DNA of 64,000 bases from Berkiella sp964496435 (GTDB taxonomy: Bacteria > Pseudomonadota > Gammaproteobacteria > Berkiellales > Berkiellaceae). The notes beneath the pieces were generated by a model that was not told where the DNA came from, searched no databases, and saw nothing but the letters and a program-made list of their open reading frames with translations. Positions 33,143 to 41,769 of this stretch are shown piece after piece. The stretch covers positions 101,807 to 165,806 of the forward strand of contig CAZBZP010000005.1 in assembly GCA_964496435.1 (NCBI GenBank). Direction: 5' to 3'. How positions within the stretch are numbered: position 1 is the first letter of the stretch; each line of letters begins with the position of its first letter. The position numbers were made by a program, and so were the translations under genes.

Positions 33143-34707
33143 ATGCAAAATGGCAAACACTTGAAAATTTGGCAAATAAACTCAAAGAACAACGCTTAAT
33201 TGATTTGTTTGAAAAAGATAAATCTCGTGTTTCACATTTTTCCTTAACAGTAGATGATCTTTACCTTGATTACTCCAAAAATTTTATAGATGAAACCTCC
33301 TTCAAAGCACTTATTGCTTTAGCGCAAGATTGTGGATTGCCAGAAAATATCAAAGCGCTATTTCAGGGGCAGAGTGTTAACAATACTGAAGGTAGGCCCG
33401 CCTTACATACGGCGCTAAGACAATGCGCCAGTAGCGCTTTAACCTTGCAGGGTGAAAACATAATTCCTCTTATCAAATCTGAAAAGGAAAAAATGTACCG
33501 CCTAGTTGATCAACTTCACCAAGGACTTTGCTTGGGAGCGACAGGCGAAAAAATAACCGATGTGGTGAATCTTGGCATTGGTGGCTCTGATTTAGGCCCC
33601 ATGATGGCTGTTGAAGCATTAAAAGATTATCAACAAACAAATATTAATTTGCACTTTGTTTCCAATATTGATCCTGATGCAATCTCAAGCGTTCTCAAAG
33701 TTTGTAAACCGCAATCAACCTTATTTATTCTCTCTTCAAAATCATTTACCACACCTGAAACATTGGTTAATGCTGAAATTGCGATTAAATGGTTAGCCAC
33801 AGAGCTGCCTGCACAAGGGTTGATGAAACATCTTATTGGCATCACAGCAAATCCTGAAAAGGCAAAAGCATTTGGTATATTGCCAGAAAATCTATTGTGC
33901 TTTTGGGATTGGGTAGGTGGACGTTATTCCATTTGGTCCACCATTGGTTTTGCTTTAGCAATTTCTATTGGTCTTGAAAATTTTGATGAATTCTTGCTAG
34001 GTGCAAGAAAAATGGATGAGCATTTTCAAAATGCGCCCTTAGCTGAAAATATGCCCGTCATTCTCGGTTTACTGGGTGCGTGGTATATTCGTTTTTGGCA
34101 AGCCTCCACGATTGCAGTTTTACCCTATTCTGAAAGATTGAAGCGCTTTGCTGACTATCTTCAACAGCTTGATATGGAAAGTAATGGTAAATCCATTAGC
34201 AAACAAGGACAGGCATTAGATTATGCAACCGGTCCTATCGTCTGGGGACAAGCTGGTACCAATGGTCAGCATGCTTTCTATCAGTTGTTGCATCAAGGCA
34301 CCCATTTTATTCCTGTTGATTTTATTTTAGCCAAACAAAGTAATAGCGATTACCCTGAGCAACATAAGCATTTAATTGCAAATGCTATCGCCCAAGCAGC
34401 AGCTCTGATGGTGGGTAGTGAGCTTAGTACTAAGTTTGCGCATGAACATATGCCAGGGAATAAACCGAGTAATTTGCTTTTGATGGAAAAACTAACGCCA
34501 AGAGCGCTTGGTCAATTATTAGCACTTTATGAGCATAAGGTTTATGTGCAGGGTGTTCTGTGGAACATCAATTCTTTTGACCAACCTGGTGTTGAATTAG
34601 GTAAAAAACTAGCCAAAAAAGTCGTCGAATCAATGATTCAAGGGCGGCCCGATCTCAATATGGACCCTTCTACCAAATCTTTAATTGAAAAAGTGATATT
34701 CGGCTAG
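33139..34707 (+). CDS. pgi: Glucose-6-phosphate isomerase
   Basis: 522 residues. Signature 1 appears as F-W-D-W-V-G-G-R-Y-S-I-W-S, signature 2 as L-L-G-A-W-Y-I-R-F-W-Q-A. L-G-I-G-G-S-D-L-G-P (phosphate site), S-K-S-F-T-T-P-E-T and the catalytic G-T-N-G-Q-H-A-F-Y-Q are all intact. It interconverts glucose-6-phosphate and fructose-6-phosphate. It is somewhat shorter than the E. coli enzyme (549). It overlaps folK (ATGA), an unusual pairing suggesting a pcnB-folK-pgi operon. A bidirectional hairpin follows. Confidence 0.97.
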   Translation: MNAKWQTLENLANKLKEQRLIDLFEKDKSRVSHFSLTVDDLYLDYSKNFIDETSFKALIALAQDCGLPENIKALFQGQSVNNTEGRPALHTALRQCASSALTLQGENIIPLIKSEKEKMYRLVDQLHQGLCLGATGEKITDVVNLGIGGSDLGPMMAVEALKDYQQTNINLHFVSNIDPDAISSVLKVCKPQSTLFILSSKSFTTPETLVNAEIAIKWLATELPAQGLMKHLIGITANPEKAKAFGILPENLLCFWDWVGGRYSIWSTIGFALAISIGLENFDEFLLGARKMDEHFQNAPLAENMPVILGLLGAWYIRFWQASTIAVLPYSERLKRFADYLQQLDMESNGKSISKQGQALDYATGPIVWGQAGTNGQHAFYQLLHQGTHFIPVDFILAKQSNSDYPEQHKHLIANAIAQAAALMVGSELSTKFAHEHMPGNKPSNLLLMEKLTPRALGQLLALYEHKVYVQGVLWNINSFDQPGVELGKKLAKKVVESMIQGRPDLNMDPSTKSLIEKVIFG

Positions 34708-34720
34708 GTTATTTAAACAA

Positions 34721-34758
34721 AAATGCTATCGCGCGAATTTTCTTCGCGCGAAGCATTT
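34721..34758. terminator. Bidirectional hairpin between pgi and the bacteriocin-like gene
   Basis: TCGCGCGAA (34729-34737) pairs with TTCGCGCGA (34743-34751), extended by AAATGC and GCATTT on the two sides. This is a strong stem between convergent genes. Confidence 0.7.
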
Positions 34759-34778
34759 AAACAAAGCAAAGTAGGCAA

Positions 34779-35096
34779 TTAACCAACACGCGCAGCAACT
34801 TGGCTGTTGAATAATTGTCCTAAGTAGTGACCAGCTACGTAGCCACCTACGCCACCTAATAAACCACTAACGCCGCCTACAGCCCATTTGGTTACGCTTA
34901 GACCAACGTGTGGGATAGCAAGAGGATGTGATCCTACCCATGTGCAGCTAGCAGCAGAGTTGAATGCTGCTGTAGCGCCAAAATAGGCTGCGCCCCATTT
35001 CAAAGCGTCGCCAACGGTGAATTCAACGAGTGTAGTGTTAGCGCCTTGATCTGCGCCTGACACAACTTCAACTTCCTGTAAACTTAATTGCCGCAT
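34779..35096 (-). CDS. Bacteriocin/microcin-like peptide with double-glycine-type leader
   Basis: 105 residues. The N-terminus, M-R-Q-L-S-L-Q-E-V-E-V-V-S-G-A, is a near-perfect class II bacteriocin leader (colicin V: M-R-T-L-T-L-N-E-L-D-S-V-S-G-G), with G14-A15 at the cleavage site. The mature part (about 90 residues) is Gly/Ala-rich and hydrophobic, with GxxxG-type segments near the C-terminus (G-G-V-S-G-L-L-G-G-V-G-G-Y-V-A-G). Such peptides are exported and cut by C39-peptidase ABC transporters; none is visible in this window, and no immunity gene is evident. GAGG stands seven bases upstream of the ATG. An antibacterial role is likely but unproven. Confidence 0.7.
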   Translation of the reverse strand: MRQLSLQEVEVVSGADQGANTTLVEFTVGDALKWGAAYFGATAAFNSAASCTWVGSHPLAIPHVGLSVTKWAVGGVSGLLGGVGGYVAGHYLGQLFNSQVAARVG

Positions 35097-35123
35097 AATA
35101 GACCTCGCAATGCGTTCTAAAAT

Positions 35124-35175
35124 ATGAAAACATCTTGTACATCAAATGTACGTATGCAATTTACCATGTTTTCAT
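35124..35175. promoter_or_regulatory. Nested inverted repeats upstream of the bacteriocin-like gene and acs
   Basis: Outer arms ATGAAAACAT (35124-35133) and ATGTTTTCAT (35166-35175) are perfect 10-base inverted repeats. Between them lies GTACAT-CAA-ATGTAC (35137-35151). The structure sits in the divergent gap and could be a double operator or a cruciform. Confidence 0.5.
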
Positions 35176-35240
35176 GATGGGTCAAAAAATTCGATCAAAA
35201 AGAAAGTTAGAAAAGCAGCAACACAAAAGGATTTAGTACT

Positions 35241-37151
35241 ATGGCAAAGCAGAATTCGGTTCAGCATCAAACTTTAACAGAAGATAAATATATTAAGCTT
35301 TATCAGCAATCTATTGATGATGCTTCAACATTTTGGGCCGAACAAGCAGAATGTTTTATAACTTGGTACAAACCTTGGCAAACTGTTACAGAAAGTGATT
35401 TTACACAAGGATATGTTAGATGGTTTACAGGTGCACAAGTCAATGCCAGTTATAATTGCCTTGATCGCCACTTGCCTCATAAAGCAAGTGACATTGCTAT
35501 TTATTGGGAAGGAGATAATGGTCATCGACGCCAAGCGCTGAGTTATCAGATGCTATATGCGCGAGTTTGTCGATTTGCTAATACGCTAAAAAGCCTCGGT
35601 GTTAAAAAAGGTGATAATGTCTGTATTTATATGCCGATGATCCCTGATGCGATTATTGCTATGTTGGCTTGCTCGCGAATAGGTGCTGTACATTCTGTTG
35701 TCTTTGCAGGATTTTCCGCGCATGCCCTAGCAGAAAGGATCCAAAATGCAAACTGCAAAGTGGTTATTACCGCAGATCAATCTATAAGAGGTGGCAAATC
35801 ATTTCCTTTAAAAATAAATGTCGATGAAGCATTAGAGCGCTTAAAAGTGCGTCATGTACTGGTCGTCAAAAATAGCGGTAATTGTGTTCCTATGCAGCCA
35901 AAACGTGATGTTTGGTACCATGAAGCATCGCGCTTTGAATCAGATGTCTGTGCACCCGTGGTGATGGATGCAGAAGATCCCTTATTTATTTTATATACCT
36001 CAGGCTCAACTGGAAAACCAAAAGGTCTTGTTCATACAACAGCAGGTTATCTTGTTTATGCTGCTGTTACTTTTCGCTATGTTTTTGATTATGCGCCCAA
36101 GGATATTTACTGGTGCACAGCAGATATCGGTTGGATTACCGGGCATACTTATGCTGTTTATAGTCCTTTACTTAATGGGGCAACCTCGGTGATATATGAA
36201 GGTGTTATCACAACACCTGCAGATATTGCATGGAAAATAATTGATAGATATAAAGTTAACATCTTTTATACCGCACCCACAGCAATCAGAGCACTAATGG
36301 CTTTTGGTGATGCACCTTTAGCAAGCACAAAGCGCACGAGCTTAAAACTATTAGGCACGGTGGGCGAGCCTATCAATCAAGAAGCCTGGCAGTGGTATCG
36401 TGAAAAAGTAGGCTTAAAACAATGTTGGATTGTTGATACATGGTGGCAAACAGAAACGGGTGGCATCATGATTGCGCCTTTAAAAAATATTGGACAACCC
36501 AAACCGGGCGCTGCTTGTTTACCGCTATTTGGCATTAAACCACAAATTGTCGATGCCCAAGGAAAGGCCGTAAAACAAGGTGAAAAAGGGTTTTTAACGA
36601 TTACACAAAGTTGGCCAGGCTTAGCGCGCACGATATATGCTAATCATGAGCGTTATGTCAAAGGATATTTTGGGCCCTATGCAGGCAGCTATTTTACTGG
36701 TGATGGTGCTTATCAAGATGTTGATGGCAGTTATTGGATAACAGGTCGCGTTGATGATGTGATTAATGTAGCAGGTCATCGATTAGGCACGGCAGAAATC
36801 GAAAATGTGTTAGCAAAGCATGAAGACGTAGCTGAAGCTGCCGTTATTGGCGTTCCACATCCTGTTAAAGGTGAAAGTGTTTATGCCTTTGTTTCCTTAG
36901 CCGAGGGTAAACAATGGTCAGATAGCTTAATCCCTATTTTACAAAATGATGTTATTGAGGCGATTGGCAAATTAGCCATGCCAGAAAAAATTGAATATGT
37001 GCCTAAACTACCTAAAACCCGTTCTGGCAAAATAATGCGAAGATTACTGCGTAATGTAGTAACCGGCGATATAGATAAAATAGGCGACACATCAACCTTG
37101 GCGGAGCCAGAAGTGCTAGAGCAATTAAAAGCAGCACACCAAAAGAAATAA
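35241..37151 (+). CDS. acs: Acetyl-CoA synthetase (or close acyl-CoA synthetase)
   Basis: 636 residues of the ANL superfamily. S-R-I-G-A-V-H-S-V-V-F-A-G-F-S (CoA-site region), Y-T-S-G-S-T-G-K-P-K-G (phosphate loop), D-T-W-W-Q-T-E-T-G (A5, with the tryptophan that limits the pocket to acetate), and the C-terminal P-K-T-R-S-G-K-I-M-R-R with the catalytic, acetylatable lysine. It makes acetyl-CoA from acetate and ATP. Together with the downstream phaA and phaB it could feed acetate into polyhydroxybutyrate. AAGGATT lies upstream of the ATG. Confidence 0.93.
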   Translation: MAKQNSVQHQTLTEDKYIKLYQQSIDDASTFWAEQAECFITWYKPWQTVTESDFTQGYVRWFTGAQVNASYNCLDRHLPHKASDIAIYWEGDNGHRRQALSYQMLYARVCRFANTLKSLGVKKGDNVCIYMPMIPDAIIAMLACSRIGAVHSVVFAGFSAHALAERIQNANCKVVITADQSIRGGKSFPLKINVDEALERLKVRHVLVVKNSGNCVPMQPKRDVWYHEASRFESDVCAPVVMDAEDPLFILYTSGSTGKPKGLVHTTAGYLVYAAVTFRYVFDYAPKDIYWCTADIGWITGHTYAVYSPLLNGATSVIYEGVITTPADIAWKIIDRYKVNIFYTAPTAIRALMAFGDAPLASTKRTSLKLLGTVGEPINQEAWQWYREKVGLKQCWIVDTWWQTETGGIMIAPLKNIGQPKPGAACLPLFGIKPQIVDAQGKAVKQGEKGFLTITQSWPGLARTIYANHERYVKGYFGPYAGSYFTGDGAYQDVDGSYWITGRVDDVINVAGHRLGTAEIENVLAKHEDVAEAAVIGVPHPVKGESVYAFVSLAEGKQWSDSLIPILQNDVIEAIGKLAMPEKIEYVPKLPKTRSGKIMRRLLRNVVTGDIDKIGDTSTLAEPEVLEQLKAAHQKK

Positions 37152-37256
37152 TCAATAGTTAAGAAGCCGAGCCAAAATTTGTGCAAGTTAACCATAGTCC
37201 TGGAAACGGTTTTTTGGTAGTCTTGAATTTCTTTATTACTTCCAGAGGAAGTTACC

Positions 37257-38438
37257 ATGCAAGAAGTTTACATTGTTGGGGCTGCAAGAAGCCCAGTAGG
37301 CAGTTTTGGTGGCTCACTTTCTAAGTTACCTGCCAGTGAGATTGGAGCGCAAGTAATCAAAGGCTTGCTACAAAAGATTTCTCTTTCTCCAGATAAAGTA
37401 GATGAAGTAATTCTAGGGCAAGTCTTGGCAGCAAACATGGGGCAAAACCCTGCTCGCCAAGCCAGCATTCATGCTGGGATCCCTTTTACAGTTCCCTCGA
37501 TGACTATAAATAAAGTTTGTGGTTCTGGCCTTAAAGCGGTTCAACTTGCTTATCAAGCTATCAGTCTTGGTGAAGCCTCTGTGGTGATAGCCGGTGGCCA
37601 AGAAAATATGTCCATAGCGCCTCATGCCGTACCTAATTCCAGAGTGGGGCAGCGCATGGGTGATTGGCAATTAAAAGACACAATGATAATAGATGGCTTG
37701 TGGGATGCCTTTAACCAATACCATATGGGGCAAACTGCAGAGAACATTGCTTCGAAGTTTGAGATAACACGGGATGCGCAAGATGCTTTCGCGGCAGACT
37801 CGCAGCAAAAATGCGAAATAGCTATGAAAGAAAATCGTTTTGAAAATGAAATAATCCCTATCTCAGTCCCCAAAGGTAAGGGCGAAACCTTCCAATTCCA
37901 GCAAGATGAATATCCAAGAGCAGGGGTGACTAAGGATTCCTTGAGTAAACTCAAGCCGGCCTTTGTTGCTAGCGGCAGTGTAACCGCAGGAAATGCATCG
38001 GGCATTAATGATGGTGCAGCGATAGTAATTGTTGCTAGCGGCGAAGCTGTTAAAAAATATGGGCTTAAACCTTTGGCAAAAATAGTCGCCAGCGCTCAAG
38101 CTGGGGTTGATCCTGCGATTATGGGGACAGGCCCTATTTCAGCAAGCCGTAAATGCCTAGAAAAAGCGAAATGGTCCATAAACGATTTAGATCTTATTGA
38201 GGCCAATGAAGCATTTGCAGCCCAAGCTATATGCGTTAATCGTGAAATGGGCTGGGATGAAAAGAAAGTGAATGTGAATGGTGGCGCGATTGCCATAGGC
38301 CATCCGATAGGTGCTTCTGGCGCTCGAATATTGGTGACATTAGTGCATGAGATGATTCGCCGCGAAGCAAAGAAAGGTCTTGCTACACTATGTATAGGGG
38401 GAGGCCAAGGTATTGCCTTAGCCCTAGAGCGAGTATAA
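37257..38438 (+). CDS. phaA: Acetyl-CoA C-acetyltransferase (beta-ketothiolase)
   Basis: 393 residues. The nucleophile is in N-K-V-C-G-S-G-L-K-A-V; the later motifs N-V-N-G-G-A-I-A-I-G-H-P-I-G-A-S-G and C-I-G-G-G-Q-G provide the catalytic His and second Cys. It condenses two acetyl-CoA to acetoacetyl-CoA. Directly followed (22 bases) by phaB, so PHB synthesis is the likely role rather than fatty-acid degradation. AGAGGAAG stands upstream of the ATG. Confidence 0.95.
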   Translation: MQEVYIVGAARSPVGSFGGSLSKLPASEIGAQVIKGLLQKISLSPDKVDEVILGQVLAANMGQNPARQASIHAGIPFTVPSMTINKVCGSGLKAVQLAYQAISLGEASVVIAGGQENMSIAPHAVPNSRVGQRMGDWQLKDTMIIDGLWDAFNQYHMGQTAENIASKFEITRDAQDAFAADSQQKCEIAMKENRFENEIIPISVPKGKGETFQFQQDEYPRAGVTKDSLSKLKPAFVASGSVTAGNASGINDGAAIVIVASGEAVKKYGLKPLAKIVASAQAGVDPAIMGTGPISASRKCLEKAKWSINDLDLIEANEAFAAQAICVNREMGWDEKKVNVNGGAIAIGHPIGASGARILVTLVHEMIRREAKKGLATLCIGGGQGIALALERV

Positions 38439-38460
38439 AAGTTTTTTGTAAGGCCATAAC

Positions 38461-39207
38461 ATGAGTGAACGCGTAGCATTAGTAACCGGCGGTACTGGCG
38501 GTATTGGCAGTGCCATCTGTAGATATCTTCATGACAATAAGGTTCGTGTGGTTGCAGGCTATAGCCATGGCGGAGATGCAACCCATGCCAAAGAATGGCA
38601 ATTAGCCCAAGCACGTGATGGCTATCATTTTGAAATCGTCTATGGCGATGTTTCTAATTTTGAGTCAAGTGCTGGCATGGTTGAAGAAGCGCAAACTAAA
38701 TTGGGGCCTATTGAAATCCTTGTTAATAATGCAGGTATAACACGCGATGCTACCTTTAAAAAAATGGAAGTAGCACAATGGGATCAAGTTATTCGCATCA
38801 ATCTTGATAGCCTGTTTAATGTTACCCGTCATGTTATCAATGGTATGCTTGAAAGAAATTTTGGCCGTATCATCAATATTTCATCAATCAACGGGCAAAA
38901 GGGTCAATTTGGACAAAGCAATTATTCAACTGCAAAAGCAGGGATGCATGGCTTTACCAAATCGCTAGCCCAAGAAGTAGCAAGCAAAGGAATTACGGTA
39001 AATACAGTTTCTCCTGGCTATGTAGCCACAGACATGGTAAAAAAGGTTGCGCCAGAGATATTAGAAAAAATAATTGCTCAGATCCCTGTCGGAAGATTGG
39101 CTGAACCAAATGAAGTTGCTAGAGTGGTAGCCTTTCTTGCTTCTGATGATGCAGGATTTATAACAGGGGCGAATATTGCCATTAATGGCGGTCAACACAT
39201 GTATTAG
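38461..39207 (+). CDS. phaB: Acetoacetyl-CoA reductase
   Basis: 248 residues, SDR fold: V-T-G-G-T-G-G-I-G (8-16), N-N-A-G-I-T-R-D (typical of PhaB), catalytic Ser in I-I-N-I-S-S-I-N-G-Q-K-G-Q-F-G-Q, and Y-S-T-A-K-A-G. The Q-K-G-Q-F-G-Q-x-N-Y-S segment is specific for PhaB-type enzymes. It reduces acetoacetyl-CoA to (R)-3-hydroxybutyryl-CoA with NADPH. It follows phaA and precedes phaR. Confidence 0.95.
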   Translation: MSERVALVTGGTGGIGSAICRYLHDNKVRVVAGYSHGGDATHAKEWQLAQARDGYHFEIVYGDVSNFESSAGMVEEAQTKLGPIEILVNNAGITRDATFKKMEVAQWDQVIRINLDSLFNVTRHVINGMLERNFGRIINISSINGQKGQFGQSNYSTAKAGMHGFTKSLAQEVASKGITVNTVSPGYVATDMVKKVAPEILEKIIAQIPVGRLAEPNEVARVVAFLASDDAGFITGANIAINGGQHMY

Positions 39208-39233
39208 TCTTTCATCAAGTGGGTGGGGGTGAG

Positions 39234-39779
39234 ATGATGAGCGAGCCACGCATTATCAAAAAATATCCAAATCGTCGTTTATATGATACGGCGATTAGTA
39301 GTTATATAACGCTTGAAGATGTAAGACGTTTAGTGATTGAGCAAGTAACAATTAAAGTTATTGATGCTCGTTCACAAAACGATATCACCCATAGCACTTT
39401 GCTCCAAATTATTATAGAGCAAGAAGAAAATGGTCCTCCCATATTCTCTATTGATAGTTTGCAAAATATGATCCGTTCATATGGCGGCTCAATGCAGGAT
39501 ATGCTGAGCAAAATGTTTGAGCAGGGCGTGGAACTGTTTTCTAAGCAGCAATCTCTTTTCAAAACCAGTTTAGCGGAAGGTCTTCAAGAACCTAAATCTC
39601 CCGATCCGCTGCGATTAATGACAGATATCGTGCAAAAAAATATGGCGCATTGGCAACAATTACAGCAGCAATGGATGCATAAGCTTGTTGAAAATGAGGC
39701 AAATAATAATGCCCCAGGCGCTTCTGATGAGCCTATGCACTATCATCCGTCTGAAGGTGATGAACAGAGCAAGCAATAG
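39234..39779 (+). CDS. phaR: Polyhydroxyalkanoate synthesis repressor PhaR
   Basis: 181 residues. The DNA-binding N-terminal domain reads I-I-K-K-Y-P-N-R-R-L-Y-D-T, followed by S-S-Y-I-T-L-E-D-V and a C-terminal region with G-S-M-Q-D-M-L. PhaR binds both PHB granules and DNA; it represses phasin (and its own gene) until granules titrate it. ATG 39234 and the next codon ATG are both possible; GGGGGTGAG lies immediately upstream. A perfect PhaR operator (CTGC-N3-GCAG) lies in the promoter of the following phasin gene. Confidence 0.94.
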   Translation: MMSEPRIIKKYPNRRLYDTAISSYITLEDVRRLVIEQVTIKVIDARSQNDITHSTLLQIIIEQEENGPPIFSIDSLQNMIRSYGGSMQDMLSKMFEQGVELFSKQQSLFKTSLAEGLQEPKSPDPLRLMTDIVQKNMAHWQQLQQQWMHKLVENEANNNAPGASDEPMHYHPSEGDEQSKQ

Positions 39780-39789
39780 AACTCTTTGC

Positions 39790-39842
39790 TTGACACCTTA
39801 ATTAGTACTGCCTATTCTTTTTATAGAACTGCTGCATTGCAG
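39790..39842 (+). promoter_or_regulatory. Phasin promoter with PhaR operator
   Basis: TTGACA (39790-39795) and TATTCT (39813-39818), 17-base spacer. The palindrome CTGC-ATT-GCAG (39832-39842) sits just after the predicted start of transcription. The CTGC-N3/4-GCAG form is the published PhaR site in Paracoccus. Confidence 0.8.
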
Positions 39843-39863
39843 AATTTCTATGAGGAGTAATTT

Positions 39864-40292
39864 ATGGCAGCTTCAATGTATGATCAGATGATGAACCCCC
39901 ATAAAACTTTTTTGGGACAGCTATTGGCATTTAACGAAATGGCAATGCGCATTTATGGTGAAGCTGGTAAAGAACAAATCAAAGTGATGAATGAATTGCT
40001 ACTTTGCCATGCAAAACAGATCCAAGATTTAAGCCATGCTAAAAAACTGGACCAAATGATGGATGTGTATGCGCAAGGTCTTTCTAATGTTGCCACGCCC
40101 CTAAATGACTATGCGCAATATATGATTGATGCCGTTTTAGAATGCAATGCAAATTATTCAAAATGGCTTGAAAATAATTATCAACAACATTCCCAAATAT
40201 TAAAAGAAACCGTCAAAGATGCAAAAGAAGAAATAAAGGAAAGCATCAAAGAAGGAAAACACTTCCAGGAAAAAGCAGTGGGCAGAAAATAA
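39864..40292 (+). CDS. phaP: Phasin family protein
   Basis: 142 residues, nearly all amphipathic helix, with no cysteine-rich or catalytic motifs. The N-terminal third and the spacing of aromatic residues resemble Pfam Phasin_2-type proteins; the C-terminus is Lys/Glu-rich. Phasins coat PHB granules and control their number and size. GAGGAG stands upstream of the ATG, and a strong promoter with a PhaR operator precedes it, which independently supports the call. Confidence 0.8.
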   Translation: MAASMYDQMMNPHKTFLGQLLAFNEMAMRIYGEAGKEQIKVMNELLLCHAKQIQDLSHAKKLDQMMDVYAQGLSNVATPLNDYAQYMIDAVLECNANYSKWLENNYQQHSQILKETVKDAKEEIKESIKEGKHFQEKAVGRK

Positions 40293-40497
40293 TTTTTGCC
40301 CATTATTTTACTATTTATCCACCCAACGTTTCCCCTCTAGATTCATGACATACCTATGTTAGAAAGCTTTTGAGAATCTACTAGCAAAGCCGCTTTTTTA
40401 GCTCAAAGTGATAAGTAATTTTGGTTTGGCTTTAAAACTATGATAAAAAGCGCCAGGCTCAGATATTTTATTTGTTGTATTTACCCGGAGTTGCTGA

Positions 40498-41715
40498 ATG
40501 TTAAATTCTCTTAAAAAATTATCCGAAAATGAAGCAGGTGTAATTGTTGAAACAGATTTGTTTAAAGCCGGCTTGCAATATTTAGAGGATATTAAACGAC
40601 ATCACCCCCTCGCGAGCACCATGGCATTGGTGGATTTAGATAATACCGCTATAACCTATGCGCACACGCTTGTGACAGATCATTGGATTGATGAAGAATT
40701 TAAGCACCTCAGAGCGCAGGGTAAAAGCTTTGATGAAATCAAAGATTTAATCATTCCCTTATATATAAGAATGGTTGCTAAAGTGCATCCTGAGGATACA
40801 AAATTGGTTGAAGAAGATACGCCAAGTGTTATCAAAAGCCTGCAAGCTTCAGGCACAAACACCTTGGTGCTTACCAGCAGGGGTTCGCTTATTTTAGCAG
40901 AAACCTTGAAGCAACTTGAGAAATTCAATATTGATTTTAATCAAGGGGAATATGCCAACAGGGAAAAAGTGCTCTCAACATTAGGTCCAGAAGGCTTGTT
41001 TCGAAACGGTATTATTATGACCGGTGGGCAGGATAAAGGAAAAGGCCTTGTCTTGGCATTGGATGATAAATTGCCTGATTTCATTATTATGTGGGATGAT
41101 AAATTAAGTAATTTGGAAAAAGTAAGAGCTGCTATTAAGGATTATAACCAAAGGAAATTGGAAGAAAATCCACATTTTACAGCAGTGAAATTTGTTGGTG
41201 TTCGCTATAGTCGGCTTGATGCTGTGGTTAATAATGTGAATCGTCATATTACACAATGTCAGTTACAGTATGTAGATAGGATCCTTTCTGATGAACATGC
41301 TGGCTACATTTTGCGAGGTGAAGCGAAAAAGACGCGACAAGCCTATGTGGATGTGCAACTAAATCAGCAGGCAACTAAATTGATTATAGCTGTCCATAAG
41401 CACGTTGCTTTTCAAAAGTTAAGCGCCTTGGCCCCAGAAATTTATGCAACAGAACGAAGCGGTAAGGTTAGTATAATTGATGGTAAACCTAAATTAGCAA
41501 GGGTCTTTGAACTTTCAACGGAATTTTATTTTAGTCTAAGAGAGAGTGGGTTAATTCATGCTAATCAAATAGCAGTGCTTGATCCTCTTCTGGATAAAAC
41601 CGTTAGCCTTACACCTAGTTTTAGTGCCTTATCGCTAGGTTCTGCACGAACTACATCAGATCAAGAGCAACAAAGCGCTACGGTAACGGCATCACGCGTT
41701 CTTGTTAATAAATAA
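40498..41715 (+). CDS. DUF2608-type HAD-like hydrolase
   Basis: 405 residues. HAD motif I is A-L-V-D-L-D-N-T-A (about 43-51), motif II is L-V-L-T-S-R-G, a motif III lysine lies in G-Q-D-K-G-K-G, and motif IV is I-I-M-W-D-D-K. This arrangement matches DUF2608, found mostly in Legionella, Coxiella and chlamydia-like bacteria. After about residue 260 the protein carries a helical C-terminal extension without recognisable motifs. No signal peptide. A phosphatase activity is likely; the substrate is unknown, and an effector role is speculation. GGAG precedes the ATG at normal spacing, and a strong terminator follows. Confidence 0.7.
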   Translation: MLNSLKKLSENEAGVIVETDLFKAGLQYLEDIKRHHPLASTMALVDLDNTAITYAHTLVTDHWIDEEFKHLRAQGKSFDEIKDLIIPLYIRMVAKVHPEDTKLVEEDTPSVIKSLQASGTNTLVLTSRGSLILAETLKQLEKFNIDFNQGEYANREKVLSTLGPEGLFRNGIIMTGGQDKGKGLVLALDDKLPDFIIMWDDKLSNLEKVRAAIKDYNQRKLEENPHFTAVKFVGVRYSRLDAVVNNVNRHITQCQLQYVDRILSDEHAGYILRGEAKKTRQAYVDVQLNQQATKLIIAVHKHVAFQKLSALAPEIYATERSGKVSIIDGKPKLARVFELSTEFYFSLRESGLIHANQIAVLDPLLDKTVSLTPSFSALSLGSARTTSDQEQQSATVTASRVLVNK

Positions 41716-41734
41716 GGAATGTAATAAATGTCGC

Positions 41735-41761
41735 GAGGGGATTTTAGTGAAGAATCCCCTC
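41735..41761. terminator. Hairpin between convergent DUF2608 and NTF2-like genes
   Basis: GAGGGGATT (41735-41743) pairs perfectly with AATCCCCTC (41753-41761). It lies between two convergent stop codons and probably serves both strands. Confidence 0.75.
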
Positions 41762-41769
41762 ACTTATTT

